Assembly: GCA_017305665.1 (NCBI GenBank)
Contig: JAFKKH010000017.1
Coordinates: 62,001 to 126,000 of the forward strand
DNA length: 64,000 nucleotides
Direction of reading: 5' to 3'
Source of the DNA: Hyphomicrobiales bacterium
Lineage (GTDB): Bacteria > Pseudomonadota > Alphaproteobacteria > Rhizobiales > Xanthobacteraceae
Numbering within the stretch: the first letter of the stretch is position 1; each line of letters opens with the position of its first letter. The notes below the pieces were generated by a model, which made no database searches, had not been told where the DNA came from, and was given only the letters and a program-made list of their open reading frames with translations. Positions 33,688 to 43,186 of the stretch are shown one piece after another. The position numbers and the translations under genes were made by a program.

Positions 33688-34095
33688 ATGCCCGTAACAA
33701 TCAATGCGCTCGACCACCTCGTTATCAACGTGGCCGACGTCCGGCGCACGGCCGAATGGTACAGCAAGGTGCTCGGCATGGCGGTGAAGGTGTTCGATCC
33801 CGGCAACGGTCGGGCACCCCGGACCTCACTGATCTTCGGCGCCCAGAAGATCAACGTGCGCCCGATCGATGCTGACAAGGTCGAGTGGTTCACCGCGGAC
33901 CACGAGGCCACCGGCAGCGACGACCTCTGCTTCCTCACCGCGGCGTCTCCGGCCGAAGTCGTTGCGCACCTCACTTCGTGCGGCGTCGTGATCGAGGAAG
34001 GCCCGGTCACCCGGCAGGGCGCGCGGGGCACGTTGCAATCTGTCTATTGCAGGGATCCCGACGGCAGCCTGATCGAAATCTCGTCGTACGCATGA
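33688..34095 (+). CDS. VOC-superfamily (glyoxalase/bleomycin-resistance-like) protein
   Basis: This 135-residue protein has the paired beta-alpha-beta-beta-beta modules of VOC proteins: INALDHLVINVADVRRTAEWYSKVLGM, then LIFGAQKINVRP, and the second half with SVYCRDPDGSLIEISSY, where His and Glu positions fit metal binding (His6-position of LDHLV, Glu in IEISSY). AAGGAG precedes the ATG. A 6-bp hairpin lies just before that site. Single-gene unit, convergent with the BtaB-like gene. Substrate unknown. Confidence 0.9.
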   Translation: MPVTINALDHLVINVADVRRTAEWYSKVLGMAVKVFDPGNGRAPRTSLIFGAQKINVRPIDADKVEWFTADHEATGSDDLCFLTAASPAEVVAHLTSCGVVIEEGPVTRQGARGTLQSVYCRDPDGSLIEISSYA

Positions 34096-34105
34096 CGCGT
34101 CGCGG

Positions 34106-34786
34106 CTATCGGAATGCGCGCTCCACCACGGCATGGACGGCGTAGCCGCGGAACAGGCTGGCGACGCGGCCGCGCATGTTGAGCGTCGTTGCGACATCGT
34201 TGACAGCGAGGCGGAGATCGGCACGCGGCGTCACGTCGAACCACCCGAGCCATCGGGTGAGGCCGGATTGGAACCAGGCCGGCAGGCCGGACTGGTCGCC
34301 GAAGTCCACCACATGCAGCGAGCCGCCGACCGACAGGCACTCCGCCGAATGCATCAGCACGTCGCGCCAGGGCGGGATCATCGACAATGCATAGGAAATG
34401 AAGATGCGATCGAACGACGGCTGGCCGAACAGCGCATCCGGCTTGAAGCATGTGGCGTCGGCCTTGGCCAGCCGAATGCGGTCACTCAGACCCGCGCGAT
34501 TGACGGCCTGACACGCCGTGTCCAGCATTTCGAGCGAGACATCCAGACCGAAGCATTGCGCGGTCGGATAGGTTCGCGCCGCCTTCACCAGATTTCGCCC
34601 GGTACCGCAGCCGATTTCCAGTACGCTTCCGCCGGGCGGAATCGCGAGACTCTCGATCAATTCGTCGCGGCCCAGAAGATAGAACTTCCGGCTCGCGTCG
34701 TAGACATAACGTTGCCGGCGATACATCCGGTCCATCAGGCTTGCCGGATCGTCCGGCGCCCGCGGATTCAGTTCAGACAGGATCAT
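34106..34786 (-). CDS. btaB: SAM-dependent N-methyltransferase, BtaB-like
   Basis: From the ATG at 34786 this is a 226-residue class I methyltransferase with the SAM motif VLEIGCGTGRNLVKAARTYP, then CFGLDVSLEMLDTA (acidic ribose-binding Asp) and LHVVDFGDQSGLPAWFQ. The start overlaps the stop of the DUF3419 gene by four bases. In Rhodobacter sphaeroides BtaA makes diacylglyceryl homoserine and BtaB trimethylates it to the betaine lipid DGTS; this gene pair has the same order and sizes. The symbol rests on that pairing rather than on direct comparison. Confidence 0.8.
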   Translation of the reverse strand: MILSELNPRAPDDPASLMDRMYRRQRYVYDASRKFYLLGRDELIESLAIPPGGSVLEIGCGTGRNLVKAARTYPTAQCFGLDVSLEMLDTACQAVNRAGLSDRIRLAKADATCFKPDALFGQPSFDRIFISYALSMIPPWRDVLMHSAECLSVGGSLHVVDFGDQSGLPAWFQSGLTRWLGWFDVTPRADLRLAVNDVATTLNMRGRVASLFRGYAVHAVVERAFR

Positions 34787-36108
34787 GCCACACGATCCTT
34801 CAGCGTATAGAGATGGAACGCGCCGTAGATCGATGAACGATCCTGCTGCCCCAATTCGTGGCTGCGCGCGGCGTTGAATGACCACATGTCGAGAATTGCG
34901 GCGGGGATTCGCCCCGGCAACAGCCGCTCATCGGCGGCAGTGCGGAAAATCACCCGGCTTCCCGGACGGGCCGTGCGCGTGATCTGGGTCCACAGCGCGG
35001 TGAGATCCGTATCGTTCATCCAGTCCTGCGCATCAAGCAGGACGTAGCAATCGACGCTTTCCGCGGGCGCGTCCTGCAAAAATCCTGTCATCGCACATTG
35101 CCGGAAATCCAACCGATCGCTGCGCGCTCGCAAGAGCTCGAAGTTTTCGCGCTGCAGATAAGGCGGCAGCGGCGCATCGGATGCCGAGCCGTAGCCGCGG
35201 CCAAAGGCCTGCCAGGCAAAATAGTTGGATTTGATGTCGAAGCCGCAGGCGAGCCGCTCGAGGCGCTGCCGCAGGACGTCGGCGATGCCGCCGGGCAGAT
35301 CGCTTGCGAGCGCGTGATATTGGGCGGGTGGAATACCGAGCCCATAAAGCGACGCAGGTTGCCGGATCAACCAGCGAAACAGTGGCTTCTCGAACACCGG
35401 CGCAAGATGCCGCTCGAACAATTCCTTCTGCTCCGCGAGCGTCGATGCGCGCAGGATCGCACGTGGATCACATCCGAACATCCGCGCCAGCAGGTGCCCG
35501 GCGCCGATGAAGGTGCCGAGCAGACCGTGACGATAGAAATTGTCTGTAAATTGCGCGATCCGGCGGCGGCCGGTGAGTTGCCGGCCCTCCCAGTAGGCGC
35601 GAGAGACGCGATCCAGATGGGGTGCGACCCAGGATTCGTAGGCTTCGATATTGGCGCTGGCATTTGCACTGCCGAAAAGCCGCAGGAACGCGGCACGATC
35701 GGGCAAATTGCGCAGCGCTGCGAGCTTGAGATGACCGAGCGCGATATGGGCACCGTTCAGATCCACCGCGCTAATCCGCGTCGGGTTTGCCGTCAGATAC
35801 GACAGGACGTTGCAGCCTCCCGACGCAATCGCGACGATATGATCCGTCGGCCGGATCTCGAGCGCGGCCATATCGACCACGGGGTCCTCCCAGATCTGCG
35901 GGTAGACCAGGCCCCGGAAGGCAAAGGTGAACGCCCTTTCCAGAAGTCCGGCCCGCGTGAGGGCCTTGCTGCGATGAACCGCCGAATTCAGTCCCACCGC
36001 CGTGGCGCGCCGAACGGCGCGAGCCGATTGAGTCACAGGAACGTCTCCGAACAACGCCTGACCCGTGGCCATAGAAGACTCGCATGACGGCGGTGTGACT
36101 TCCGCCAT
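34783..36108 (-). CDS. btaA: DUF3419 protein, BtaA-like (diacylglycerol 3-amino-3-carboxypropyl transferase)
   Basis: From the ATG at 36108 this is a 441-residue protein of the DUF3419/BtaA family. Seen: RGLVYPQIWEDPVVDMAAL, HIVAIASGGCNVLSYLTANPTRISAVDLNGAH (SAM-binding loop with acidic Asp) and CYVLLDAQDWMNDTDLTALW. BtaA transfers the homoserine moiety of SAM to diacylglycerol at the membrane. A frame continuing to 36609 is antisense to the ligase gene and is rejected. It pairs with the BtaB-like gene through an ATGA overlap and diverges from the ligase gene with about 50 bases between starts. Betaine lipids usually replace phospholipids under phosphate limitation. Confidence 0.85.
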   Translation of the reverse strand: MAEVTPPSCESSMATGQALFGDVPVTQSARAVRRATAVGLNSAVHRSKALTRAGLLERAFTFAFRGLVYPQIWEDPVVDMAALEIRPTDHIVAIASGGCNVLSYLTANPTRISAVDLNGAHIALGHLKLAALRNLPDRAAFLRLFGSANASANIEAYESWVAPHLDRVSRAYWEGRQLTGRRRIAQFTDNFYRHGLLGTFIGAGHLLARMFGCDPRAILRASTLAEQKELFERHLAPVFEKPLFRWLIRQPASLYGLGIPPAQYHALASDLPGGIADVLRQRLERLACGFDIKSNYFAWQAFGRGYGSASDAPLPPYLQRENFELLRARSDRLDFRQCAMTGFLQDAPAESVDCYVLLDAQDWMNDTDLTALWTQITRTARPGSRVIFRTAADERLLPGRIPAAILDMWSFNAARSHELGQQDRSSIYGAFHLYTLKDRVA

Positions 36109-36159
36109 GGGACCGCGTATCTTTTGACGGGAACCCAAGCAAGAAAAACAGGGATGGAA

Positions 36160-37752
36160 ATGACGATGACTCGACCCGCCATTCGACCCGGAGATATTGG
36201 CCCGTTTGCCGGCCTCGACGTGCCGTGGCTGCTGCGGATGCGGGCTGAAACCCGCCGGGATCACCCGTTCCTGATCTGGGCACCGTTCGATGCACCGGCC
36301 CGGACATGGAACTATGGCGAATTCCACGACCGGGTCGGCGCGCTGGCCGCCGGTCTCGTAGCCCGCGGCGTCAAGCCGGGCGACTTCGTTCTGATCCATC
36401 TCGACAACTGCATCGAGGCGCTCCTGGCCTGGTTCGCGTGCGTCGAACTCGGCGCCATCGCGGTCACCACCAACACCCGCTCCGCTGCGGCCGAGATCGA
36501 ATACTTCGCCGATCATTGCGGCGCCGTAGCCGCGATCACCCAGCCGGCCTATGCGAGCCTTGTGGCCGCGAGCTGCCGCAACCTGCGCTGGATGGCAGTG
36601 ATTTCCCACGATGCCGGCGTATCGCCCGCACAGGGAAATATACCCGCGCGGGCCGAGCGTTTTGAATCGCTGTTCGCCGACAGCGCCGATCGGCCACGCC
36701 GTCCCGCCGATCCGTTCGCGCCATGCAGCGTGCAGTACACATCGGGCACCACCTCGCGGCCGAAAGCGGTGCTATGGACCCATGCCAATGCGCTGTGGGG
36801 CGCGAAGGTCAACGCCGCGCATCAGGATCTGCACGCGAACGACGTGCACCAGACCTATCTGCCGCTATTTCACACCAATGCGCTGGCCTACTCCATGTTG
36901 TCGAGCCTGTGGGTCGGCGCGACCTGCGTGATCCAGCCACGTTTTTCGGCAAGCCGCTTCTGGACCGTCGCGGCCGAGCATCGCTGCACCTGGACCTCGA
37001 CGATTCCGTTTTGCATGAAGGCATTGCTGGATCGCGAAATCCCGAAGCAGCATACCTTCCGGCTCTGGGGCACGGCGGTTTGCGAGCCGCCGGCGTTCTC
37101 CGTCTTCGGTGTCAAGATCATCGGCTGGTGGGGCATGACCGAAACCATCACCCATGGCATCATCGGGGAAGTGGATCAGCCGAATACACCGATGGCGATC
37201 GGTCGTGCCGCGCCCGAGTACGGAATTCGCGTGACCAATGACGACGGCACTCCAACGGCCGTCGGCGAGACCGGCAATCTGTCGATCCGCGGCATCCCCG
37301 GTCTTTCGCTGTTCAAGGAGTATCTTCACAACGAGCAGGCGACACGCGACAGTTTTGACGAGCGCGGCTATTTCCTGACGGGCGACCGGGTGACGCTCAT
37401 GGAACGCGGCTTCATCAGGTTCGGCGACCGCGCCAAGGACATGCTGAAGGTCGGTGGCGAGAATGTCGCAGCATCCGAGATCGAACAGATCGTCATCACC
37501 GTGCCCGGTGTGCGCGAGGCTGCGGTGGTGGCCAAGAAGCATCCGATGCTGGACGAAGTCCCCGTCGTCTTTATCATTCCGCGCGACGGGACAACCGGCA
37601 TGGCGACCGCGCTACACGACGCGGTGATGACCGCGTGCCGCGGCGCGCTCGCCGATTTCAAGGTGCCTCACGAGATTCGCTTCGTCGACGACATGCCGCG
37701 CTCGACCCTGGAGAAGGTCGCGAAGGCGGAGCTGCGAAAGATGCTGGCCTAG
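36160..37752 (+). CDS. AMP-dependent acyl-CoA synthetase/ligase-like protein
   Basis: This 530-residue ANL-superfamily enzyme activates a carboxylic acid as acyl-AMP and then CoA thioester. Seen: the P-loop-like VQYTSGTTSRPKAVLWTH, GWWGMTETITHG (A5 region), YFLTGDRVTLMERGFIRFGDRAKDMLKVGGENVAASEIE (A7-A8), and the C-terminal Lys in STLEKVAKAELRK. Starts at 36154, 36160 or 36166 are possible; 36160 has AGGGA five bases upstream. It resembles caiC-type or fatty-acid ligases, but the acid is unknown. Divergent from btaA. Confidence 0.88.
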   Translation: MTMTRPAIRPGDIGPFAGLDVPWLLRMRAETRRDHPFLIWAPFDAPARTWNYGEFHDRVGALAAGLVARGVKPGDFVLIHLDNCIEALLAWFACVELGAIAVTTNTRSAAAEIEYFADHCGAVAAITQPAYASLVAASCRNLRWMAVISHDAGVSPAQGNIPARAERFESLFADSADRPRRPADPFAPCSVQYTSGTTSRPKAVLWTHANALWGAKVNAAHQDLHANDVHQTYLPLFHTNALAYSMLSSLWVGATCVIQPRFSASRFWTVAAEHRCTWTSTIPFCMKALLDREIPKQHTFRLWGTAVCEPPAFSVFGVKIIGWWGMTETITHGIIGEVDQPNTPMAIGRAAPEYGIRVTNDDGTPTAVGETGNLSIRGIPGLSLFKEYLHNEQATRDSFDERGYFLTGDRVTLMERGFIRFGDRAKDMLKVGGENVAASEIEQIVITVPGVREAAVVAKKHPMLDEVPVVFIIPRDGTTGMATALHDAVMTACRGALADFKVPHEIRFVDDMPRSTLEKVAKAELRKMLA

Positions 37753-37768
37753 TTTAGCGCGCAGGCAC

Positions 37769-38863
37769 TCAATAGCCCATCGCGACCGGACGAAAAGCCT
37801 GCAGCAGGTGCTGATCGAGCTTGTCACCCATTTCTTCCATGATAGCGAAAGCCTTGGCGTGGGTGAACGGCAGGCGGTAGGCCCGGTTCTCGACCAGCGC
37901 GGCATGAATATCCACGATCGTGGTCAGGCGCACGATATCGCTGATCTGATCACCGCGCAGACCGTCGGGATACCCCGAACCATCGAGTAACTCGTGATGA
38001 TGCAAGACCACGTCGAGCATCTCGGGCGGGAAACCACCCTGCTTCATCAGGGCTTCATAACCGAGGCGCGGGTGCTGTCGTATCTGCCCCATCTCCTCGT
38101 CCGTCAGTTTGCCCGGCTTGTCGAGGATTTCCACGGGAATGAAGGCCTTGCCGACGTCATGCAGCAATGCCGCGCGCGCCAACCGGCGCTGATCGTCCTC
38201 GCGCATGCCGAGGTGCTGGGCGAAGGCCACCGCGAACCCTGTGACGAACAGACAATGCCGATAGCTATGAGTGTGATGACGGCCGACCGCGGTGAGCCAC
38301 TCGCGCAACGACGAGCGCTTGATCGCCTTTAATATTTGATTTTCCGCCTCCAGCACGTCGCTGAACGCAAGCGGAATTCCGGTCGGAAGCCGATCGAATA
38401 TCTTGACCAGCACGGCATGCGCCGCGGCAATGCCTCGATTCAGCGCCTTGCCGCTCGCCGTCGCATCGTAGACATCGCCGTCAGGAAATGCGGAGCGAAT
38501 GCGTTGCAGGATGCTCTGCGCATCGAATGGACGTGAAATGGTATCGGTGGCGCCGAGCGCCCACGCCTGCATCGAACCGTGGTGAAGCGCGTCCGCCAGG
38601 ACGAACAGCCGAGGCACCGAGCGATAGGCCTCGCCGCGCAGCTTGTCGCGCACCCGCTGCACGCTTTCGGCCGAGCGTAAATTGATATCGACGACGATGC
38701 CGGCAAACTTGTTCGCAGGCACCTCCGGAATATCCGAGGTCGGAATGGTCTCGACCTCGCCGGCGCGTTGCAGGATGGCCGCGAGTTCGCCGCTTTGATC
38801 GCTGCGGTCAGACGCCAGGAGCAGGCGGCGCCTTGCGGGCGATCCAGTTGTGAGAGTGGTCAT
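37769..38863 (-). CDS. Receiver-HD-GYP protein (probable cyclic-di-GMP phosphodiesterase)
   Basis: This 364-residue protein has an N-terminal CheY-like receiver (about 12-130; LLLASDRS, IVVDINLRS as the phospho-Asp strand, LFVLADALHH, SRPFDAQSI with the conserved Lys replaced) and a C-terminal HD-GYP domain: HTHSYRH, LLHDVGKAFIP, HHHELLDGSGYPDGLRGDQISDIVRL. HD-GYP domains hydrolyse c-di-GMP to GMP, so it may control motility or polysaccharide production. The receiver lacks the usual DD pair and the Lys, so it may not be phosphorylated normally. Converges on the ligase gene. Confidence 0.88.
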   Translation of the reverse strand: MTTLTTGSPARRRLLLASDRSDQSGELAAILQRAGEVETIPTSDIPEVPANKFAGIVVDINLRSAESVQRVRDKLRGEAYRSVPRLFVLADALHHGSMQAWALGATDTISRPFDAQSILQRIRSAFPDGDVYDATASGKALNRGIAAAHAVLVKIFDRLPTGIPLAFSDVLEAENQILKAIKRSSLREWLTAVGRHHTHSYRHCLFVTGFAVAFAQHLGMREDDQRRLARAALLHDVGKAFIPVEILDKPGKLTDEEMGQIRQHPRLGYEALMKQGGFPPEMLDVVLHHHELLDGSGYPDGLRGDQISDIVRLTTIVDIHAALVENRAYRLPFTHAKAFAIMEEMGDKLDQHLLQAFRPVAMGY

Positions 38864-39096
38864 TCATCCTCATCGGCTTGCAGTTCGGCGCTGGGAACTT
38901 TAGCCGATAAGTAGATTCGCGAAGCTTAAGGGGTATTATTAATGCTTGCATAGCGGTACGCCGATAATTCAAGCGAAAAGCAGCCTCCCAGCGATTTCGC
39001 AAGGAATTTCAGCAACTCTTCGGCGAATCGACCAGTCAGCCATGGAGAGCGCCCGCAAGGCAGGCCCGCAATAATGAAAAGCGCACGGAGAGACCC

Positions 39097-39999
39097 TTGG
39101 CCGATCTGATCACCGTTCGAACATCCGTGCTCGATATTGCCTGCGAGCAAAGCGGCCCGGCCGACGCAACGCCGGTCGTGCTGCTGCATGGATTTCCCTA
39201 CGATCCGCGCGGATACGATGACGTGGTCGGGATACTCAACCGGGCCGGCTACCGCACCTTCGTGCCCTATCTGCGCGGCTATGGCCCGACGCGCTTCCTG
39301 TCGCCGGACACGCCACGCTCCGGCGAGCAGGCGGCGCTCGGCCATGATCTTCTCGAACTGCTCGATGCATTGAAGCTGCCCCGCGCCGTGCTGGCAGGCT
39401 TTGACTGGGGCGGCCGCGCCGCGTGCATCGTATCCGCCCTGTGGCCCGAGCGCGTGATCGGGCTTGTCACCTGCGGCGGCTACAACATCCAGAACATTGC
39501 CGTATCGCACCAGCCGGCCGCGCCGGAGCAGGAGCTGCGCTACTGGTATCAATATTATTTTCATACCGAACGCGGCCGCAACGGATTAACCGAGAACCGC
39601 CGTGCGTTGTGCCGGCTGCTGTGGTCCTTGTGGTCGCCGACCTGGACGTTCGACGACGCGACTTACGAGCGAACGGCAAAGTCCTTCGACAATGCGGATT
39701 TCGTCGACGTGGTGATCCAGTCCTACAGGCATCGCATGAAGGCCGCGCCAGGAGATCCGCGCTATGCGGGCATCGAGGCGCAACTCGCCGGGCAGCCGAT
39801 CATCCGCGTGCCCACCATCACCATTCATGGCGCTGTGGACGGCGTGACGCCGATGCAGGGTTCGGAAGGTCATCCGGAATATTTCGGCGCGCATTACGAA
39901 CGCCGTGTGCTCGCCAATGTCGGCCACAATCCGCCGCAGGAGGATCCGAAGGCGTTCACGGACGCGATCCTCGCGCTGGGCAAAGGCGTCCTCGCTTGA
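39097..39999 (+). CDS. Alpha/beta hydrolase with Asp nucleophile (epoxide hydrolase/haloalkane dehalogenase type)
   Basis: This 300-residue alpha/beta hydrolase starts with a TTG that has GGAG seven bases upstream. The nucleophile elbow is LAGFDWGGRAAC, with Asp in place of Ser, as in epoxide hydrolases and haloalkane dehalogenases. The oxyanion region is LLHGFPYDPRGYDD, a cap domain lies between about 130 and 225 and the catalytic His is in NVGHNPPQEDP. No signal peptide. No linked genes on the same strand. Epoxide hydrolysis is the more common activity; the substrate cannot be read. Confidence 0.85.
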   Translation: MADLITVRTSVLDIACEQSGPADATPVVLLHGFPYDPRGYDDVVGILNRAGYRTFVPYLRGYGPTRFLSPDTPRSGEQAALGHDLLELLDALKLPRAVLAGFDWGGRAACIVSALWPERVIGLVTCGGYNIQNIAVSHQPAAPEQELRYWYQYYFHTERGRNGLTENRRALCRLLWSLWSPTWTFDDATYERTAKSFDNADFVDVVIQSYRHRMKAAPGDPRYAGIEAQLAGQPIIRVPTITIHGAVDGVTPMQGSEGHPEYFGAHYERRVLANVGHNPPQEDPKAFTDAILALGKGVLA

Positions 40000-40075
40000 A
40001 GATGCGCGATTCATAGCCAAAAAAATCCGCCGGAAGCAGCGCTTCCGGCGGATTGATTTTATTTGCAGGTACCTG

Positions 40076-42370
40076 TCAGGCCTTCATCGCCGCCTTGACC
40101 GCTTCCGCGGTGATCGGCAATTCACGTACGCGGGCACCGACCGCGTTGAAGACCGCGTTGCCGATGGCAGGCGCGATCACGGTCACCGCCGGTTCGCCGA
40201 CACCGGTGGCATGCTCGCCGTTGGAGATGACGTTGACCGTCACCTCAGGTAGCTGGCTCATCCGCAGCGGCATGTAGCTGTCGAAGTTGGTCTGCTCGAT
40301 GCCGCCGTCCTTCAGCGTCGCCTTCTCGTACAGCGCGAGCGACAGTCCCCACAACGCCGCACCCTCAACCTGAGCACGGATCCCGTCAGGGTTGACCTGC
40401 GTACCGACATCGGTGGCGACGGTGAGCTTCTTCACCGTCACCTCGCCCGATGGCGCGACCGCGACATGGGCCGCACAGGCGGTCCAGCTCGCGGTCTTTC
40501 TCTCTTGTGAAGAGACGCAGGCGACGCCCATGCCCTCGCCCTTCGGCAGCTTGAGCGAGCCGTAGCCGGCAAGCCCCATCGCGGCGAGCAAGGTATTGCG
40601 GAGACGTTGCGCGCCGCCGTCGTTCTTACCCTTGCCGTCCAGCAGTTCGATGCGGAACTGCGCCGGATCCTTGCCAGCCGCGTGTGCGATCTCGTCGATC
40701 ATGCTTTCAACGGCCCAGAAGGTCCAGCCGGGCGCCACCGACCGCAACTGACCGGACGGCGTGGCCTCGTGCGCCATCTCGTTCTTGATCGCCCGGACGT
40801 AGTGGTTCGGCACGGTATAGAAGAAGTCCGCGCCGTTCACGGTGAACGCGTCGAGCGGGCCCTTCTTGTCGACCGACGGCGACAGGAAATCTGGGATTCC
40901 CCAGCGCGCGGTCGGCCAGGCCGACACCACATCATGGCTGATCGCGACCAGCTTGCCGTCGCCGTCGAGTCCCGCCTTGACTTTCTGGTAGGTGAGCGGA
41001 CGCGAGAAATCCATCGTCATGTCGTTCTCGCGCGAGTAGATCACCTTGACTGGCTTGCCGACGGCTTTCGCCGCCTGCACCGCAGGCACCGTCATGTCGC
41101 CATCGAGACGCCGGCCGAAACCGCCGCCCAGATACATCTGGTGCATTACCACATGCTTGGGGTCGATCCCGGCCGCTCCAGCCGCGATCGCACCCGAGCG
41201 GGTCGCGAACTGATTACCCGTATAGACGTGCAGGATGTCGCCCTTGAACTCGGCCACAGCGTTCATCGGCTCCATCGGGCAATGGATGTTGATGTTGGTG
41301 GTGTATTCCGCCTCGATCACTTTCGCCGCGGAGCCCAGTGCCGTTGCCGGATCGCCATCCTTGACGAAGAACTCTCCGGAATCGCTAAGGCCTTGCAGAC
41401 GCTTCGCCTCATCGAACAGCGACTGACTCGACAGCTTGGCGTTCGGTCCATTGTCGTAGGTGATCTTCAGCGCGTCGGCTGCCTTCTGGGCGTCGATGTA
41501 GGTCTTGGCGACCGCCACCACCCAACCCGTCGTCGTCTTGGTCTTGTCGTCGATGACCACGGTCTTGATGAAGCCCGGCACCTTCTTCGCCGCGCTGTCA
41601 TCGACCGACTTCACCGTTGCGCCGTAGCGCACCGGCGGCGTCACCAGCTTGCCATACACCATGTCCGGAAGCATGACATCGATGCCGTATTTGGCAGCCC
41701 CCCGGGTCTTGTCGGGAATGTCCAACTGCGGCACCGAGACGCCGACCTTGGTGTATTGATCGGGCGTCTTGAGCGTGATCGCCTTGAGATCGTCCGGCGT
41801 GAAGGTCTTGGTGATCTTGCCGCTCTTGACGACGTCGGCAAACGTCTTCGACTTCTTCGATTTGGTGTGCATGATCACGGAATCGCGGACGGTCAGTTCG
41901 CTGGCCGGGACGCCCATCATGCCGGCGGCCGCCTCCGTCAACGCGATGCGGCCTGCGGCACCCGCGCGGCTCATCGCATCGAAGTTCATCATCGTGCTCC
42001 AGCTTCCGCCGGTGATCTGCGCGCCGAGCACCGGATCGTTGAATTTCGGATCGTTGGTCGCGAGATGGATGCGCATGTCCTTCCAGTTCGAGCCGAGCTC
42101 TTCGGAGATGAGCTGAGCCATGGTGGACGCGATGTGCTGACCCATGTCGGCCTTGCCGACCGTCACGGTCACGACCCCGTCCGGCGCGATCGCATACCAG
42201 ACGCTTGGATCGAAGTTCTTGGCAGTCGCGGCAAGTGCCTGGTCATCTCCGACCATTCCGGGAACAGCCGAGTAGCCGAGCGCAAGGCCGGCTGCAGCGG
42301 TGCCGATGAGGAACGAACGGCGCGAGAGATCGGCAGGCTCGCTCTTGGTGATTTTCACGTGGGTATTCAT
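40076..42370 (-). CDS. Molybdopterin-binding subunit of xanthine-oxidase-family hydroxylase (IorB-like)
   Basis: From the ATG at 42370 this is a 764-residue large subunit with a twin-arginine leader ([20 protein letters not shown]), as in isoquinoline 1-oxidoreductase beta subunits, which combine the two halves of the molybdenum domain in one chain. Seen: [39 protein letters not shown] (Moco-binding), [23 protein letters not shown] and the C-terminal [20 protein letters not shown] with the catalytic Glu. Start overlaps the IorA-like stop by four bases. Needs Moco and electron export through the [2Fe-2S] subunit. Periplasmic or membrane-attached N-heterocycle or aldehyde oxidation is the likely role. 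Confidence 0.9.
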   Translation of the reverse strand: MNTHVKITKSEPADLSRRSFLIGTAAAGLALGYSAVPGMVGDDQALAATAKNFDPSVWYAIAPDGVVTVTVGKADMGQHIASTMAQLISEELGSNWKDMRIHLATNDPKFNDPVLGAQITGGSWSTMMNFDAMSRAGAAGRIALTEAAAGMMGVPASELTVRDSVIMHTKSKKSKTFADVVKSGKITKTFTPDDLKAITLKTPDQYTKVGVSVPQLDIPDKTRGAAKYGIDVMLPDMVYGKLVTPPVRYGATVKSVDDSAAKKVPGFIKTVVIDDKTKTTTGWVVAVAKTYIDAQKAADALKITYDNGPNAKLSSQSLFDEAKRLQGLSDSGEFFVKDGDPATALGSAAKVIEAEYTTNINIHCPMEPMNAVAEFKGDILHVYTGNQFATRSGAIAAGAAGIDPKHVVMHQMYLGGGFGRRLDGDMTVPAVQAAKAVGKPVKVIYSRENDMTMDFSRPLTYQKVKAGLDGDGKLVAISHDVVSAWPTARWGIPDFLSPSVDKKGPLDAFTVNGADFFYTVPNHYVRAIKNEMAHEATPSGQLRSVAPGWTFWAVESMIDEIAHAAGKDPAQFRIELLDGKGKNDGGAQRLRNTLLAAMGLAGYGSLKLPKGEGMGVACVSSQERKTASWTACAAHVAVAPSGEVTVKKLTVATDVGTQVNPDGIRAQVEGAALWGLSLALYEKATLKDGGIEQTNFDSYMPLRMSQLPEVTVNVISNGEHATGVGEPAVTVIAPAIGNAVFNAVGARVRELPITAEAVKAAMKA

Positions 42371-42855
42371 GTGTGCCTCCGCTCGGTTCCGGCGGACGCG
42401 GTGCGCATTTCGTGCGCGGCCCGCATGATCGCTTTCTGGATGCGCGAATAGGTCATGCAGCGGCACAGGTTGCCGTCCATGTGCGCGACCACCTCTTCCT
42501 TGCTCGGGTTGCTGTTCTTGGCGAGCAGCGAAGCCGCCTGCATGATCTGTCCCGACTGGCAGTAACCGCATTGCGGCACCTGCTCGGCAATCCAGGCTTT
42601 CTGCAAGGGATGATCACCCTTGGCACTCAACCCTTCGATGGTGGTGATCTTCTTGCCCACGGCATCGTGAACCGATGTCTGGCAGGAGCGAACGGCTTCG
42701 CCATTGACGTGCACCGTGCAGGCACCGCAGAGGCCGGCGCCGCAGCCGAATTTTGTGCCGGTCATCTGTAATTGTTCGCGGATGACCCAGAGCAGCGGCG
42801 TATCGCCGGCTGCCTCCACGGACATATTTCGTCCGTTGATATTCAGAGTAGCCAT
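42367..42855 (-). CDS. [2Fe-2S] subunit of xanthine-oxidase-family hydroxylase (IorA-like)
   Basis: This 162-residue protein has two [2Fe-2S] clusters: plant-type ligands Cys38, Cys43, Cys46 and Cys58, and the four-helix cluster ligands Cys96, Cys99, Cys131 and Cys133. Length and motif spacing match IorA/CoxS small subunits. It forms a heterodimer with the large subunit encoded directly downstream. No FAD subunit gene is nearby, as is usual in Ior-type enzymes. An 8-bp inverted repeat (42918-42942) lies 63 bases upstream of its start and may be an operator. Confidence 0.93.
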   Translation of the reverse strand: MATLNINGRNMSVEAAGDTPLLWVIREQLQMTGTKFGCGAGLCGACTVHVNGEAVRSCQTSVHDAVGKKITTIEGLSAKGDHPLQKAWIAEQVPQCGYCQSGQIMQAASLLAKNSNPSKEEVVAHMDGNLCRCMTYSRIQKAIMRAAHEMRTASAGTERRHT

Positions 42856-43186
42856 CGTTTCTTCCCCTCCGGTGTATGAAGCCGCTTACGGCGGCAACTC
42901 ACGTGTGGGCAACCGGTCCGACATCCACCGGGTCGATGTCGGCCTGGCTGGAAGCATGATCGCCTTGTCATTCGAAGGCAATCGAAATTAGAATCGATCA
43001 AATTGGACTTCGAACGGCGGCGGCAAAAGAATTCCACGCCGCAGATTTGTGCGATGCGACGGCTTTGTCATAACGGTTCGGCAGATGAAACCGCGCTAGA
43101 TAAATGTGATCGCGAATTTTCCCGCGTCGTCGGACCTGCGCGTTACAATGGTCATGAATGCTGACTGAATTCTGGGAAGGCCGCCA
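42856..43186. promoter_or_regulatory. Divergent region between iorA-like and hydrolase genes
   Basis: These 331 bases hold no gene. The main structure is the perfect inverted repeat CCGACATC-N9-GATGTCGG (42918-42942). The right part is AT-richer around 42977-43010 and may hold promoters; none was assigned. Confidence 0.5.
42918..42942. promoter_or_regulatory. 8-bp inverted repeat upstream of iorA-like gene
   Basis: CCGACATC and GATGTCGG are perfect complements separated by nine bases. The spacing fits a dimeric regulator (for example LysR or TetR type), but no regulator gene is adjacent. Confidence 0.5.

Noticed and set aside
33431-33697. 88-residue plus-strand frame after tRNA-Arg
   Set aside because: Starts inside the tRNA and runs through hairpins; composition is not protein-like.
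35098-36087. 329-residue plus-strand frame
   Set aside because: Antisense to the BtaA-like gene, no motif; the minus-strand gene has clear family features.
36109-36609. N-terminal extension of the BtaA-like frame
   Set aside because: Runs antisense through the acyl-CoA ligase gene; the family-like N-terminus begins near 36108.
40607-42451. 614-residue plus-strand frame
   Set aside because: It lies antisense to the IorB-like gene, is rich in Arg and His with no domain pattern, and is a high-GC shadow frame.
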